This document shows positions 21,151 through 32,039 of a DNA stretch of 64,000 nt, one piece after another. The DNA comes from Eucommia ulmoides (taxonomy: Eukaryota > Streptophyta > Magnoliopsida > Garryales > Eucommiaceae), in contig CM028335.1 of the NCBI GenBank assembly GCA_016647705.1, forward strand, positions 19,756,905 to 19,820,904, read 5' to 3'. A program made the position numbers and the translations under genes. How positions within the stretch are numbered: position 1 is the stretch's first letter; every line of letters starts with the position of its first letter. The notes below the pieces were generated by a model that did no database searches, had not been told where the DNA came from, and saw only the letters and a list, made by a program, of their open reading frames with translations.

Positions 21151-21639
21151 CCTAAACTTAAAATAAACATTGTCCTCAATGATTAATCAACAAAAATACC
21201 AAAGAAGGGAAATGTGAACACGTACTTAGGAGGCGAGACTTCCAAGTCTCACCTCCTATTAATCATCGTCCTATATGTCATCTCCAAGATCTTCTTCAGG
21301 GTGAGAAGTTGGTTGTTGCGGTTCACAGGGAGACACATATGACTAGCGAAGGTGATCCAAAAATTGTGGTATCTGAAGATAGCCACTCATGTCATAACTA
21401 GTTGACATTCCAAAGTGTTGGAATGCCTGATGCATAGTTTGGAAGCAGTACACCTCATAAGTCACATGATCAAGCCACCACTAACGATCGTAAGTGGCTT
21501 GATCTCGGTACTCGACATATTCAACGTGTAAGGCTTAGATATGTTCTTCGTAGTATTTCACCCTTTGGTAGAGGTCTTCCAGGGAGAACTTCATTTTCCC
21601 TCGTTCATTGGAACGTTGGGGCCGTGGTGTACCCACTTC

Positions 21640-22519
21640 TTCCGCTTTATCCTCTTCCTTGTCATCTCCGCCCTTGTTTCATATTCTAGCCATGTTTGTA
21701 TGATCTAAAGATCGGATAGGCTTTGAGATGTTGTCGTCTGTGGTATCATTATCCATTGCCCAAAATAGCTTGGTGAGTAAGGATGAGAACGACATTCCTA
21801 TATTTGCATTTCGAATGGCATAGTAGATAGAGAAATTTATAATAGCTCCGATATTCAGCGACTGGTTCTTTTCTATGGCAAAAAGAGCCAATGCTCGTTT
21901 CTTTGTAACCTCCGACGTGTGAGTTGTCGGATATAATATGGAGCAGAAGAAATTAAACTAGACCTTAGGGATGTTCTTTAAATATTTGGACTTAAACGCG
22001 GTATGTTTATTTTTTGTAGTCGTCCATCTTATTGGTCTCGTGCATAACACCATCAAAACTCTTTGCAAATCAGGCTTTTCCTCCTCATCAGATTCCTCGT
22101 AAATTTCTGGTGTATGCATACCTAGGTGAAGGTTAATTATTTTCGAATCGAACAAAACATAAAAATTCCGAACCTTTACCCTATTGTTCGTGCTTCCAAT
22201 TACATTTGCATAAACTTCGCACACAAGGGTGATGGAACCTGCCTCGAGGGTTTGTAATAAGTACTCCAATTTCTTTCTCAAATAACAACCATTTCTCGTC
22301 AAGAAAATTTTCAAGATCCACCTCAAAGCCCCTTCCTCGAAGGTAGGACCGAGATATTTCGTGGCTATTATAATGGTCCTTGGCTTCCCTATAGATAAAC
22401 TTGCTTGAGTCAAAATATGGAGTAGGACTTGGGTTTCTTGAACTTAAACCCTCAACCATCTTTCTTTTTGCAATTGATTTCGATATTTTGATTAATAATC
22501 CAACAAAGAAAAAGGCCAA
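21640..22519 (-). pseudogene. Plant transposon protein-like ORF of gypsy A (env position)
   Basis: Two overlapping minus-strand frames (22519-22181 and 22413-21958) together encode a protein start that runs from a Lys-rich leader through CEVYANV and RVKVRNFYVLFDSKIINLHLGM to an acidic YEESDEEEKPD segment. A further frame (21891-21679) adds a piece with FAIEKNQSLNIGAIINFSIYYAI. This matches the domain usually named putative plant transposon protein, found in plant Ty3/gypsy elements downstream of pol where retroviruses carry env. Its function is not known. One frameshift joins the first two frames, and others break the tail. Element B carries a homologue in the same place. Confidence 0.6.
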
Positions 22520-22924
22520 ACACCATAAGGAAATTTAACAAACCAAACCAGCCAGGTCCAACAAAAATCTTCACCATACAACAACCCCAAATCCAACACA
22601 ATAAAAGTAGGGCTTTACAAATTCAAACTTGCTTCTTCAAAATTAAACTTACTTGAATTCTTTGTTGACAAAATATTGAAAAAAGGAGTCCACTTTGTGC
22701 TCCACTTCCACTTTGAGAGCCCTTAGTGAAAAGTGGAAGAGATTTTGGTGTTTGGGGTTTTTGGGTGGTGATTTGGGGTATTTGAGGGTAAAGGGTTGGA
22801 TGTTTATGGAGATTGGAGTGTGGAGTTAGAAGAGATTGGAAGAGTTTTTTTTTGGAAATGAGGGAGATTGGAAGAGTGGCAGCTAGGTTTAGGGTTTGAA
22901 AATGGTGAGGTTGCTACAAAAATC

Positions 22925-23315
22925 GTGATTCAAGGTTGAACAACAGGAAAGCGCACTATAGCAAGGTCGAAGATGCGCGGAAGCATGCCCCTTACTCTAT
23001 TAGATCTGCGTAGAGGCGAGCTATAGCATGATTTGGGAGAGCTGTAGTAGAAATAGGGTAGAGCATGTCTTCCTTTAGGAGCGCTGCAGCGGGTTCAGGT
23101 TACGCTGTAGCAAAAAATGGGCATTATCTCTCGTTTTTACGCGTTGAAGTAGGCTGGGGTTGCACTGTAGTAGGAATTCAACATTATATTCTCCTCCTTC
23201 GCATATTGCGGTATGCTCGTAGGCCACTGCAGTGGAGAATGGGCAGTGTCCCTCTTTTTTGGCGCGCTGCGACGCTCTTGTATACCGTTGCAACAGAGAT
23301 CCAGTTGTAGTTGTT
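22925..23315. repeat. GCGCTGTAGCGC-type motif block between pol and the env-position ORF of A
   Basis: About ten variants of GCGCTGCAGCG / CGCTGTAGCAAAAAATGGGC at roughly 40-bp intervals. The AT-rich DNA on both sides lacks them. The motif is the same as in the LTR of this element and different from the one in element B at the same place. ORFs of 81 and 72 codons on opposite strands are by-products. Confidence 0.65.
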
Positions 23316-23329
23316 ATTCTCCAACGCCA

Positions 23330-24510
23330 TTTATTTCAATTTCTCACGTATAAATATCTCCCCAACATCCTCAAATAATCTCCAATATTCTTTCCAATTG
23401 CACACCATGACCAAGATAACCCTTTTTTTTTTTTTAAACAAAATTTGGAAATTTGGGTAGCCTCACAAAAAGGGCTTGATTTAACGTCCCTAACTGAATT
23501 CAACTATTGACCTCGATTTGGATCGACTAGCGATATGTGTTCCACGAATAGGTCCTTTCCACCATAGTAATGCTTAAGACTTTAACCATTCACTTGGAAA
23601 GGCTTTCGAGTCAGATTTTCAAACTCTGCAGCATCGAATGGAAACACCTATTTCACCTTGAATGGTCCGGACCATCTCGATTTCAGCTTTCCTAGAAAAA
23701 ATTTCAATCGAGAGTTGAAAAGAAACTCTTGTTGTCCCAAAATGATATCTCCCCTCAAGATGTGTTTGTCATGCCATTTCTTGGTCCTCTCCTTATATAA
23801 CCGGTCATTTTCATATGCCTCTTGTCGAAATTCTTCTAACTCATTGAGTTATAGAAGTCTTTGTTCTCCAGAAGTCTTGAAATTGAAGTTGAGCTTTTTA
23901 ATTGCCCAAAAAGCACAGTGTTTTAACCCCATCGGTAAGTGGCACGTCTTCCCAAATACTAATCGATATGTAGACATTCCAATCGATGTTTTGAAAGCCG
24001 TACGGTGAGAATGGTAGATTAGTGCTACCTTGTGCGTCATTCTATACTTGGTTAATATAGTATTGAAAACCTTAACACAAAAATGAGTTCCTTCATCGCT
24101 AATGATGGCCCGATGAGTCTCGAACCTTTTGAATATGTTATCTTGAAGAAACTTCTACACCACATTTTCATCATTGGTTGACGTGCCCACAGTTTCTACC
24201 CATTTTGACACATAGTCCACTGCCAACAAAAATATACTCTTGACCATAGGAAGGAAGCTATGGTCTCATGAAATCTATTCCCCATACATCAAAGAGATTT
24301 GGCTAATAAAGATTCGATTTAATTACCTTCGTGGTTGTTCTAGTTGTACCAAAATGTCCTCCATAATGCGATGAATGACAATGATAGAGGATATTCTAGA
24401 TCTTTTCTTTAGGAACACATCTTCGAAACTTTTTGCACAAGATGTGATCATCCCAGAAATTATTTTTTACATCATACAAAAACTTTTTATTTTAAAGGCT
24501 AGATAGGTCC
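23330..24510 (-). pseudogene. Integrase of gypsy A, with internal deletions
   Basis: Minus-strand pieces are recognisable from about 24440: a zinc-finger start with HCHSSHYGGHFG, then the core around VDYVSKW and ISDEGTHF, then [12 protein letters not shown] and AIKKLNF near 23900. Two blocks are missing compared with element B. The second half of the zinc finger is gone, so the reading jumps to DVWGIDF. About 45 codons between ALIYHS and HRTAFKT are also gone, including the segment with the third catalytic acidic residue (NREIK in B). With D,D but no E it could not catalyse integration. Stops and frameshifts are also present. Confidence 0.75.
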
Positions 24511-24565
24511 AGAGACAACATATTGCAAGTAAGATAATTGACAATATCCGTGAACCAATGAAGTG

Positions 24566-24856
24566 TTACCTCAACTTTGAAAAACTGCCTAGCAGGAAAA
24601 CTTCCGTAATGCATAAGCCACCACCAATATCTTCAAGCTCGAGTCTTGAAAGATGATCCGCAACAACATTCTCACTGCCCTTTTCTTTGCGAATCTCCAC
24701 ATCAAACTCTTGGAGTAAGAGAATCCATCGAATTGAAAAACGCTTTGGAATAATTTTTCGCAAGTAACGGATAGTTGCATGGTCTGTATTGATAATTACC
24801 TTGGTCCCAATAATGTATGACCGAAACTGGTCACAAGCATAAACCACCGCCAACAC
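24566..24856 (-). pseudogene. RNase H C-terminal part of gypsy A
   Basis: An open frame of 96 codons reads [28 protein letters not shown] and [10 protein letters not shown], the typical RNase H and post-RNase H linker of Athila/Tat pol. It begins abruptly at the junction with CACTA transposase near 24865, so its catalytic N-terminal half is absent. Confidence 0.85.
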
Positions 24857-24865
24857 CTCAACAAT

Positions 24866-25322
24866 TTCAATAGCTTAGAAAAACTAGCATTAGACAACCC
24901 GAAGCTTGCCTTTAGGTTATAAAGTTTTACCAATGCTGACAATTTTGTATACTTGGTACAACTTAGGTACAAAGCTTTTTCAGCACTTTCAACCAATTTT
25001 TGGAACATGTTAGGGTCTTGCATAAATTCATCATGTGTTGCATGAACTATCTCAACTCCACCAACTTTTTCATTAGGAGTTGTCTTATTAGGAGCCTTTT
25101 CTCCATGCCATATCCATACACGATAATTTTGATCTATACCATTAAAAAATAAGTGATTTCTTATATCTTAAACATGTTGGCTTCTCAGGTTACCACATTT
25201 TTTACATGGACACTATATCGAATAGGATCACTAGCATTCATCACAGCAAAATATGAATAATATTCCACTCATTCCTCATATTCTCTTGACCTTCTATCTT
25301 TGTACAACCATGATCTATCCAT
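24866..25322 (-). pseudogene. CACTA transposase N-terminus (transposase-associated domain)
   Basis: The minus strand starts ATG at 25322 and reads MDRSWLYKDRRSREYEE, the conserved opening of the plant CACTA transposase-associated domain. Further pieces in shifting frames are the Cys/His region near 25200, VWIWHGEKAP near 25110, and EKALYLSCTKYTKLSALVKL with YNLKASFGLSNASF near 24960-24890. Stops occur at codon 18 and later, and at least two frameshifts are needed. At about 24865 it is cut by gypsy A, so the main catalytic domain is missing. It gives the CACTA remnant its orientation. The 75-codon ORF at 25023-24796 crosses this junction and is a chimera of both elements. Confidence 0.8.
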
Positions 25323-25399
25323 GATTAGACTGGAAAACAAAATAAATCATGTGATACATATATATTTTTGCATATACTAGTATAAATTATTTTAATTAT

Positions 25400-25600
25400 T
25401 TGTAAAAATAAGAATATGGCATCTTCTCCTTCGCCCGCAACAACATAGAAGGAAGGATGCCACAACAACTCGAGGTGGGTTCAGCGCAACAACAAGAGGT
25501 GAGAGCCAGAGGAGAAAGAAATTTGGGATTAGATTTAGGGGGGGGGGGGGAGGGGAACCAAGATTTTATATTTAAGGAAAATTATGATGAACTGATCGTT
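25400..25600. other. Purine-rich stretch upstream of the CACTA transposase
   Basis: 25430-25560 contains CAACAACA and GAGGTGAGAGCCAGAGGAG sequence and a run of about 12 G at 25540-25551. It probably belongs to the CACTA 5' leader; no ORF was called. Confidence 0.3.
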
Positions 25601-25617
25601 TGAGAATAATTACTCCC

Positions 25618-25738
25618 ATTACTGGTTCGACTTGTAAGTTCACATGCTTTCTCCGGCTTCAACCCCATGAGAAGAATTGTTCAAATCACCGGTTCAACGG
25701 GTAAGTTCACATGTTTTCTCCAACTTCAACCCCACATA
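25618..25738. repeat. 65-bp tandem duplication
   Basis: ACTGGTTCGACTTGTAAGTT at 25621 recurs as ACCGGTTCAACGGGTAAGTT near 25690. Both are followed by CACATG[CT]TTTCTCC and CTTCAACCCCA. Confidence 0.75.
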
Positions 25739-25754
25739 GTTTAATAAAGGCCTT

Positions 25755-26060
25755 AGGCCATAGTTGTTAAAAGCGCGCAAGGGCGCGCCCTATATTCAGG
25801 CGCAAGGCGCAACAAGGCACAAGGTCTGTGCTTCGCCTAGTTTTAGGAGCGTGCGTTGCACGAAACATGCGTGTGGGGATCGTGTGTGCGTCTAATGTGT
25901 ACCTAAGGATGAAGAATTATTTTCCCAATTTTCTGACTCTTTCTAAATTTAATAAGATCCATAGTTGTTAAAGGATCTAGGAACATCGAGGTGCACAAAG
26001 TGTCCCGAAGCCTAAGGGTAAGGCGCAAGGCGAGGCTCTAGCTGAGCGAAGCCAAGCGCA
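25755..26060. repeat. GC-rich CGCGCC/GGCGCAAGGCG repeat pair
   Basis: Two units begin ATAGTTGTTAAA (25757 and 25972), each followed by a run with AGGCGCAAGGCG. The block is rich in CpG against an AT-rich background and resembles 12480-12560. A dispersed plant repeat is likely; its class is unknown to me. Confidence 0.5.
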
Positions 26061-26793
26061 CAACATTAAAAAAAATAAAAAAATAATTAATAGCACTAAT
26101 ATACTGGAAATAAAAAATCAAGAAGTAAAACTATCTCTAAATCTCAATTATAAAAAATAAAACACATGCCAGTCGTATGTGAGCCAATAAATAAGAGCAA
26201 TTAACGAATATTTTTTTAAAAACAAAAAAACAAACAATCAAGAATCTAAATATTCCATTCCAAAATAACCCACGTAGACAAGCAATTAAACAGACAATTT
26301 TATAATAGAAATAAACTAAAAAAAATTAAACAAATATATTATAAACAATTAACCAATGGTTAACACGTAATAACTCCTAATAAAAAGAACCAATGATTTA
26401 ATTATAATGGCCAATACATGTTTGAGAAAATAGTGTTTGAAATCACTGAGTTTGGCCAAGTAAGCATCTATCTCCTAGAAGAGGAAATGAATAAATGTGT
26501 TGACGGCTATATTTACATTCTTTTTGAAGACCTAGAAATCATTATGGATGGTCTCACTCACAACTTCTTAAAGAAATAATATCACACATAATCAACAACA
26601 ATGTGTATGTGTCTATGAGGTTAATGCAAAAATCCCATATAATAATAATTTTTGAACCGTTCAAACAAAATTAAGTTCATAGTGGGGGAAAGAATGAAGA
26701 TCTTTGGAGTAGAACAATGCACTTAGCTTAGTCTCATTTGATTTCAAGGTTATGATGGTAAGACTAGAAAATAAGGGGCCATTAGATGAAGAT
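26061..26793. other. AT-rich noncoding CACTA flank of copia K
   Basis: No ORF, repeat or transposon end was recognised. It ends at the left insertion point of copia K (target AAGAT). Confidence 0.4.
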
Positions 26794-26953
26794 TGTTAAT
26801 GTAATAATGGGCTAGGCCCATTTGGTCCATTATCGCAAAACCCTAACCCCCATTTCCCAGATAAATACTTGTGTATAGCATTTTATTTTTTGTATCTTTC
26901 CTCATATTATTCAATATATCGTTCATGTTTCCCATTTCTCAATTATCTTAACA
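26794..26953 (+). repeat. 5' LTR of copia K (160 bp)
   Basis: Runs from TGTTAATG to CTTAACA and is very short for copia. Its TATA box has decayed to AGATAAATACTTG; the 3' LTR has CTATAAATACTTG at the same place. Confidence 0.9.
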
Positions 26954-26968
26954 TGGTATCAGAGTAAG
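26954..26968 (+). promoter_or_regulatory. Primer binding site of copia K
   Basis: TGGTATCAGAGTAAG starts right after the LTR. TGGTATCAGAG is the standard plant copia site complementary to the 3' end of initiator methionine tRNA. Confidence 0.85.
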
Positions 26969-27407
26969 TCTTTCCGGGACCAGTTTTTCCTAAATTTTTC
27001 GCAACGCTAAAGCTTTCGCCACCGCCCTCCTTATTCTTCCGAGACTTTTGTCGCTATTGTAGGCGTCATCCCCACTCTGGTATCAATAACAACCACCACA
27101 TCACTGTTTTCGTCTTGTAGAGACGAATACAATGCCACCAAACTCACCATCACCGGAGCACAGACGCGTCCTCACGCGCACCAAACAGCCAGCAGTACCA
27201 CCACACCTCATCATCTCGGATTTTGGGTTCTACCGCCTCAACCAAGGCTCTAAATCCATCAAACAATATATCATCTGAACCAACTCGACAAGACAATTTC
27301 AACGACGCAAAAAACAGTCAGATCCAACCATCCACGCACCTGCACGCGCCGCTTGAACGTGTCTGGCCTAGATCCTCAAACCGTCGCTAAACTGTTTTAG
27401 CGTACCA

Positions 27408-27540
27408 CTACCACGTCAGCCCTAGAGACTAGTCAGTTACCACGTCAGCCCCGCATTAGAACCACGTTAATTGTTTGACTGCCACGTCAATAGTTGATTC
27501 GCCACGTCAGTACTAGTAAGCCTTTGAATTTCCATGTCAT
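27408..27540. repeat. Array of CCACGTCA motifs in the leader of copia K
   Basis: CCACGTCAG at 27411, 27440 and 27502, CCACGTCAA at 27482, CCACGTTAA at 27462 and CCATGTCAT at 27532. The reverse strand reads TGACGTGG, the core recognised by plant bZIP factors. Spacing is irregular (20-30 bp). It lies between the primer site and the first pol frame, where gag would be expected. Confidence 0.55.
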
Positions 27541-27760
27541 CGATTTTTTCTGTGGTAATTTCTTTGACCTGTTCAAGCATTTTTAGATTGTTTTTTTGAA
27601 AAGTTGGACTGGATCCTTTGGGTTTTTGACGTTCTAATTTTGTTTCAAGCCTCCGTTTTGTGATCTGAGACTTACAGAGTATACTTTCTTTTATATTCAT
27701 GTGATTTCTATGCCGGTTCACCCGTTTCTCACCCAGTTCTTAAAGATTTAATACTGGTTC

Positions 27761-28498
27761 ATGGAAAATTTTGGCATTCTGAATCCATCCGTGATAACAT
27801 TTCGTCCAGGTTCAACAACGATGTCTATGGGTTCTTCACTCATTATCACTCCTACCTCTACTACTGTCACTATGTCTATTGTAGATTTGGCCTCACTCCT
27901 CATTCATATCTTCTCCAAAAATGATAATGGTACAAGCCTTTCCTTTGCTCTCTCACTTACTATAGGTAACTTTTCTTGGTTCTTTGATTTTGTATGTTGT
28001 AATCACATGATATCTGATACCAATATTTTTTCAACCAAACTCTTCGCTATGAATATTTCTAGTATTCATACCATTGATGGTTCTCAAATGAGTGTTACTC
28101 ATACCGGTCAGGTTTCTACTTCTCATATTTCTATTCCTGACACGTATTTGATTTTGAAACTCACCTTAAATCTATTGTCTGTTGGTCAACTTTGTGAATT
28201 GGAATTGAAAGTTATATTTTCTAATAGTGGTTGTCATATGCAGGATCCTCATATAGGAGAAACTCTTAGGACTAGTAGTAAGGTTGAACGCTTACTTGAA
28301 CTTTCCAGTTTGCACCTTCCATCTCCAACTCCATCACCACCACAACCACATATCCCTTCATCAACCTTTGCAACATCACCACTACCACCAGTATCCTCTT
28401 CCTCATTCTCATTCTTATCTTTATTTCCACAACCACCAACGTTTCTCTCACTATCCCAAATTTGGCATGCTCGTTTGGGCCACACTTTATCTAGCTGA
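27761..28498 (+). pseudogene. Copia K polyprotein: protease and gag-pre-integrase region
   Basis: An open frame of 245 codons. Residues about 68-85 (NFSWFFDFVCCNHMISD) are the protease active-site region; the usual D-[ST]-G is replaced by D-F-V, so protease should be inactive. Then come the IHTIDGSQMSVTHTG turn, LTLNLLSVGQLCEL, SNSGCHMQD and finally IWHARLGH, the gag-pre-integrase motif. A Pro/Ser-rich insert (about residues 185-232) separates the last two. Translation stops with TGA just after LGHTLSS. The frame from 27761 to about 27960 is Ser/Thr-rich and may be leader or gag relic; the 1-kb space after the primer site is too short for a normal copia gag. Confidence 0.85.
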
Positions 28499-28714
28499 CT
28501 CAAATCTCTTATCTCTAGCGGTTAGTTAGGTTCAGTTCAACATTATCCCTTCAAATGTATCCATTGTCAACTTTCAAAACAATCAGCCCTACCTTTCAAA
28601 GAGAGTCAATATATTTCCCTTGCACCCTATGATCTAATTCATTCTGATATTTTGGGGCCTTCTCCTCATGCCTCAAAAGGTAGTTGTCGTTACTTTGTTA
28701 TCTTTGTGGACGAG
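28499..28714 (+). pseudogene. Copia K integrase N-terminus, cut by gypsy B
   Basis: Continues the polyprotein after one stop. FKCIHCQLSKQSALPF gives the CxxC of the integrase zinc finger, and YDLIHSDILGPSP with CRYFVIFVDE is the start of the catalytic core. It breaks off at the first base of the gypsy B LTR (28715). The rest of integrase and the start of RT are not found anywhere in the window. Confidence 0.85.
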
Positions 28715-31608
28715 TGGATGCATACTTTTTTTCACGTCTTAATTTACTAACAAGTGTACGAGGTCAAGTTTTAATATAGTGGATCTTTCGATCGGATATC
28801 GTCCACAGGAAAACGTGTTTGATTAATTGAATAACGTAATTTTTATTGTCTTATATTATCTCGACGGTTCAAGAAATGTTTGAGTTTGAATAATTAAAAA
28901 CTAAGTTAAACTAAAAACTATTGGGTTAATTCTAATTAAGTGGATTACCTAGGGATTGATTTTATTCAATTAATACATGTTTGACTTTGTTTAGTTAAAA
29001 GTAATGGTGTTTATCCTATCCGACAATCTAAGTATCGTAAACTCATTTACTACCTCTCCCAAGTGTAAAGTGAGCGAATATGTGACTTCACGTCAATGCC
29101 AAAGTCCCACTCAACGTCTATATGAACCTTAGTCACATGAACCTTGACCCAACCTCATGGATTGCACACTTTCTAACGCTCTTTCGGGTCGTTAGATTGT
29201 CGTGATGTGTTTAACCCTAGTCCGAACCCAGGGTTACCTCTCCCGAGTGTCAACTCCCGTATTCTCAAAACTAATCCTAACACCTTAACAAGCATATTAA
29301 AATTGTAATAAAATGATAAACACAATCGGATTTAGACAAACAACCGTTAAAGTAACATATATTCAATCCAACATGTATTTACATGAGTTATATCAATCCC
29401 TAGATAATATTTATCTAGCCTACTATGATCTTAGCCATACAAATATTAAAACAAAAGGGATTCATCAACATTAGATATGAAAAGTTAATTACAAAGATAG
29501 AAACAAAGGAAAAACGATCAATTCTTAGAGTGGAATAGTCCACTGTCTCCAAAGATCGGTCCAAAATTGCTTCCTCTTCTCCAAATATTAAATATCCTCT
29601 TTGAGCTCTCAAGAATAGCCTAAGATCAAGTCTCTAATGTTAGGAATGTCCTTGACAAATGGGGGAACAAGGGGTTTAAATACAAGATTTCAAAATATCT
29701 AGAAAATAGATATTTTCTGCATAGAGTGACTGCCACGGCGGTGAGTAAGTCAGTTAACTTTACCACTGCGGCGGTGAACCAAACCCTAAGCTCTCTATAC
29801 TTTCACCGTCGCGGCGGTGAGACTTCTACAATTCTCCCAGTATTTCCACCACTACGGTAGAGGGTTTGCTTTCCTAAAACCTTGTTTCTTTCAACATTTC
29901 TTCACTACTTTCCCACTGTTTCGCTTGTTTATCACTTGATTACGTCCCTACACCTGATTTACATAAAAATAAACAAATCTGCAATAAATTATTGTTAAAT
30001 TACTCAAACACTACTAAATTCAACTTAGAAGTAGATAGGTATTTTCAACCTATCAAATATCCTCAAACTTGGAATTTTGTTAGTCCTCGAACAAAACACC
30101 CTAACACTAAAATAAAGTAACTGTACTAATTAACTAACTACTAAACTAAAAATGAATAAACTTTAACAAATAAGAAGTAAACGCATGGGAGTTCCAAGTT
30201 CAATCGAAGAAACCAAGTTGTTATTCCCTTAACAACCCCTGATCAGATCAAGCTCAGAAATAAAACACACCACATGGTGTTCTAAAATTTTAACACTCAA
30301 TATCAATAAAAATCATTCTAGATCCATTTAAAGTGTGTGTGTGAGAGAACTTAAATATATAACTATCCCAACACCGGATTGGATTATTCAATAACTAAGC
30401 TCATAACTTAAACCGTTAAGGATTAGGAGAACCATATGCTTGAATGGGCACAACTATCCACTAATGTAGGTTTGAAAATTCATAGAGATCAATAGTACTT
30501 GGATCGGCATTGGAGAACGGCCAAGGGTATCTCAGGAATAAAAAACAAAAAATCGTTATAATTGTAATAATACAACGATACCCGAGGCACAAACGGTTGT
30601 CGCTATATCTCTCTCGTAATCACAAATATTTAAGACACAACCCTGAACAAGAATTTAAGAACTTTGTATTCACTTATCGAAAGAACGAAAATAAAAACTA
30701 TATTCACATAGTTTTTTTTTTTTTTTTTTTGCTTTTTTTTAAAACGACATAACACACCCCCAAAGTTATTCAAATTTGTACAATTTTAAGGGCGTGTAAA
30801 TAAAATTAAAAGAATGACAAGTGGATACACTAATACCGAACCAATAAAAATTCTTTCTAAACCTGACCACTCACTTCAAGTAGCATATTTTAATGCAAAC
30901 TTGATTTCACTCAATTCGTGCATTTGGATTAGCGACAATGGTTTGGAATTTTTTATTTTTTTTAATTGGCTAGGGTATTGATATATGTTCAGAATTGAAA
31001 AGGTTATTGGTTTCGACAGGTTAACGAGGGATAAAATTTTCAATGTTAGCTTAAAAAGTTCAAGCGATAAAATAAAGGCCTAAATCATGCCTCCTGAACT
31101 ACCTCACATAGGATTTTGCCTCAAGTTTCCGCCAATCAAGTTCTAGATTCCTCAAATTTGTCATGAACTTATTACTGAATAATCGGCGTCAAATCGTTTG
31201 AATGGCTATACACTGAGTTTATATGATCGTGTGATTTAGGATCAAAATAATTTTTACCTAATTGACATACCAAGCACACATGAATGACATTATCCCCGAC
31301 CTCGATATACAATTAGGGGATAATTTTCATCATCGAAAAATGGCCCAGACGAACTCAACAACTCAACACGCAAATACTACTTTATAAATAAACATCTCTA
31401 TACTAAATCTAAACACTAACATACATACACTAAACTAAGCATTACACATGCACAAACACAAAAATTAAAATAAAACTTAACTATATGTTAAAGTCCACAA
31501 TATACATCAAAGCTTCTACAAAGCGTAACTAAGCATACATAAAACATCCAATATAATACATCAACATTTTGTTTATCCTTTTCTAACAAAAACAAAATTG
31601 GATGAACA
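28715..31608 (-). repeat. 3' LTR of gypsy B (about 2.9 kb)
   Basis: Runs between TGGATGCATAC (28715) and GATGAACA (31608). On the minus strand CAGTTTGGGGGGA directly precedes TGTTCATCC, a clean polypurine/LTR junction. It contains a GC-rich motif block at 29725-29870, a poly-T run (30713-30738) and long AT-rich stretches. ORFs inside are spurious. Confidence 0.8.
29725..29870. repeat. CACCGCGGCGGTG-type palindromic motif block in LTR B
   Basis: Variants: GCCACGGCGGTGAG, CCACTGCGGCGGTGAA, TTCACCGTCGCGGCGGTGAG and TTCCACCACTACGGTAG. It lies about 1.0 kb from the LTR left end, as the different block in LTR A does. A related block occurs at 33455-33530. Confidence 0.65.
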
Positions 31609-31621
31609 TCCCCCCAAACTG
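31609..31621 (-). other. Polypurine tract of gypsy B
   Basis: On the minus strand CAGTTTGGGGGGA ends exactly where the LTR starts with TGTTCATCC. Confidence 0.75.
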
Positions 31622-32039
31622 AAAATAGGCAGTGTCCACACTGACTGAGCAACGAACCCAATAGTAGTATATAGCAATCAGTAGAAAAAATGGGTTATAA
31701 ACACATACCTAGGAAATGAGACGTAGAAGTCTCACCTCCTACTGTCCATCTGGAAGAATTTCATCTCCACTACCGTCTCGTCTGAAAGGATTGTGCGTCA
31801 GTTGCAAGAGGTATGGCGGTAATTACGACATTGCCAAATAAGTGCTTATGTCGATTCTGAGGTGCGTGCCAAATAGCCATTGGACTTGATCTTGCTGTCG
31901 TGTATATTGATCCAGGAACATTTCGAAGCTCAGTATTTTGGAAATCCAAATTATGCTGCCCTTAATGAAGAACAGCGTTGTCCAACTAGATCGTCTGGAG
32001 CTCCTAGTGCAAGCTGTCCAATGTGATCGGGGAGCAGCC

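Larger units (their letters stand above)
18351..24865 (-). mobile_element. Ty3/gypsy element A (Athila/Tat type), 5' truncated
   Basis: On the minus strand the surviving order is RNase H (24856-24566), integrase remnants (about 24500-23330), a GC-rich motif block, a plant-transposon-protein ORF (22519-21958), a polypurine-like tract, and a 3' LTR (21150-18351). Everything upstream of RNase H (5' LTR, gag, protease, RT) is missing; at about 24865 the reading passes straight into CACTA transposase sequence. The position of the extra ORF between pol and the 3' LTR, and close similarity to element B, place it in the Athila/Tat group. Stops, frameshifts and internal deletions throughout make it dead. 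Confidence 0.8.
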
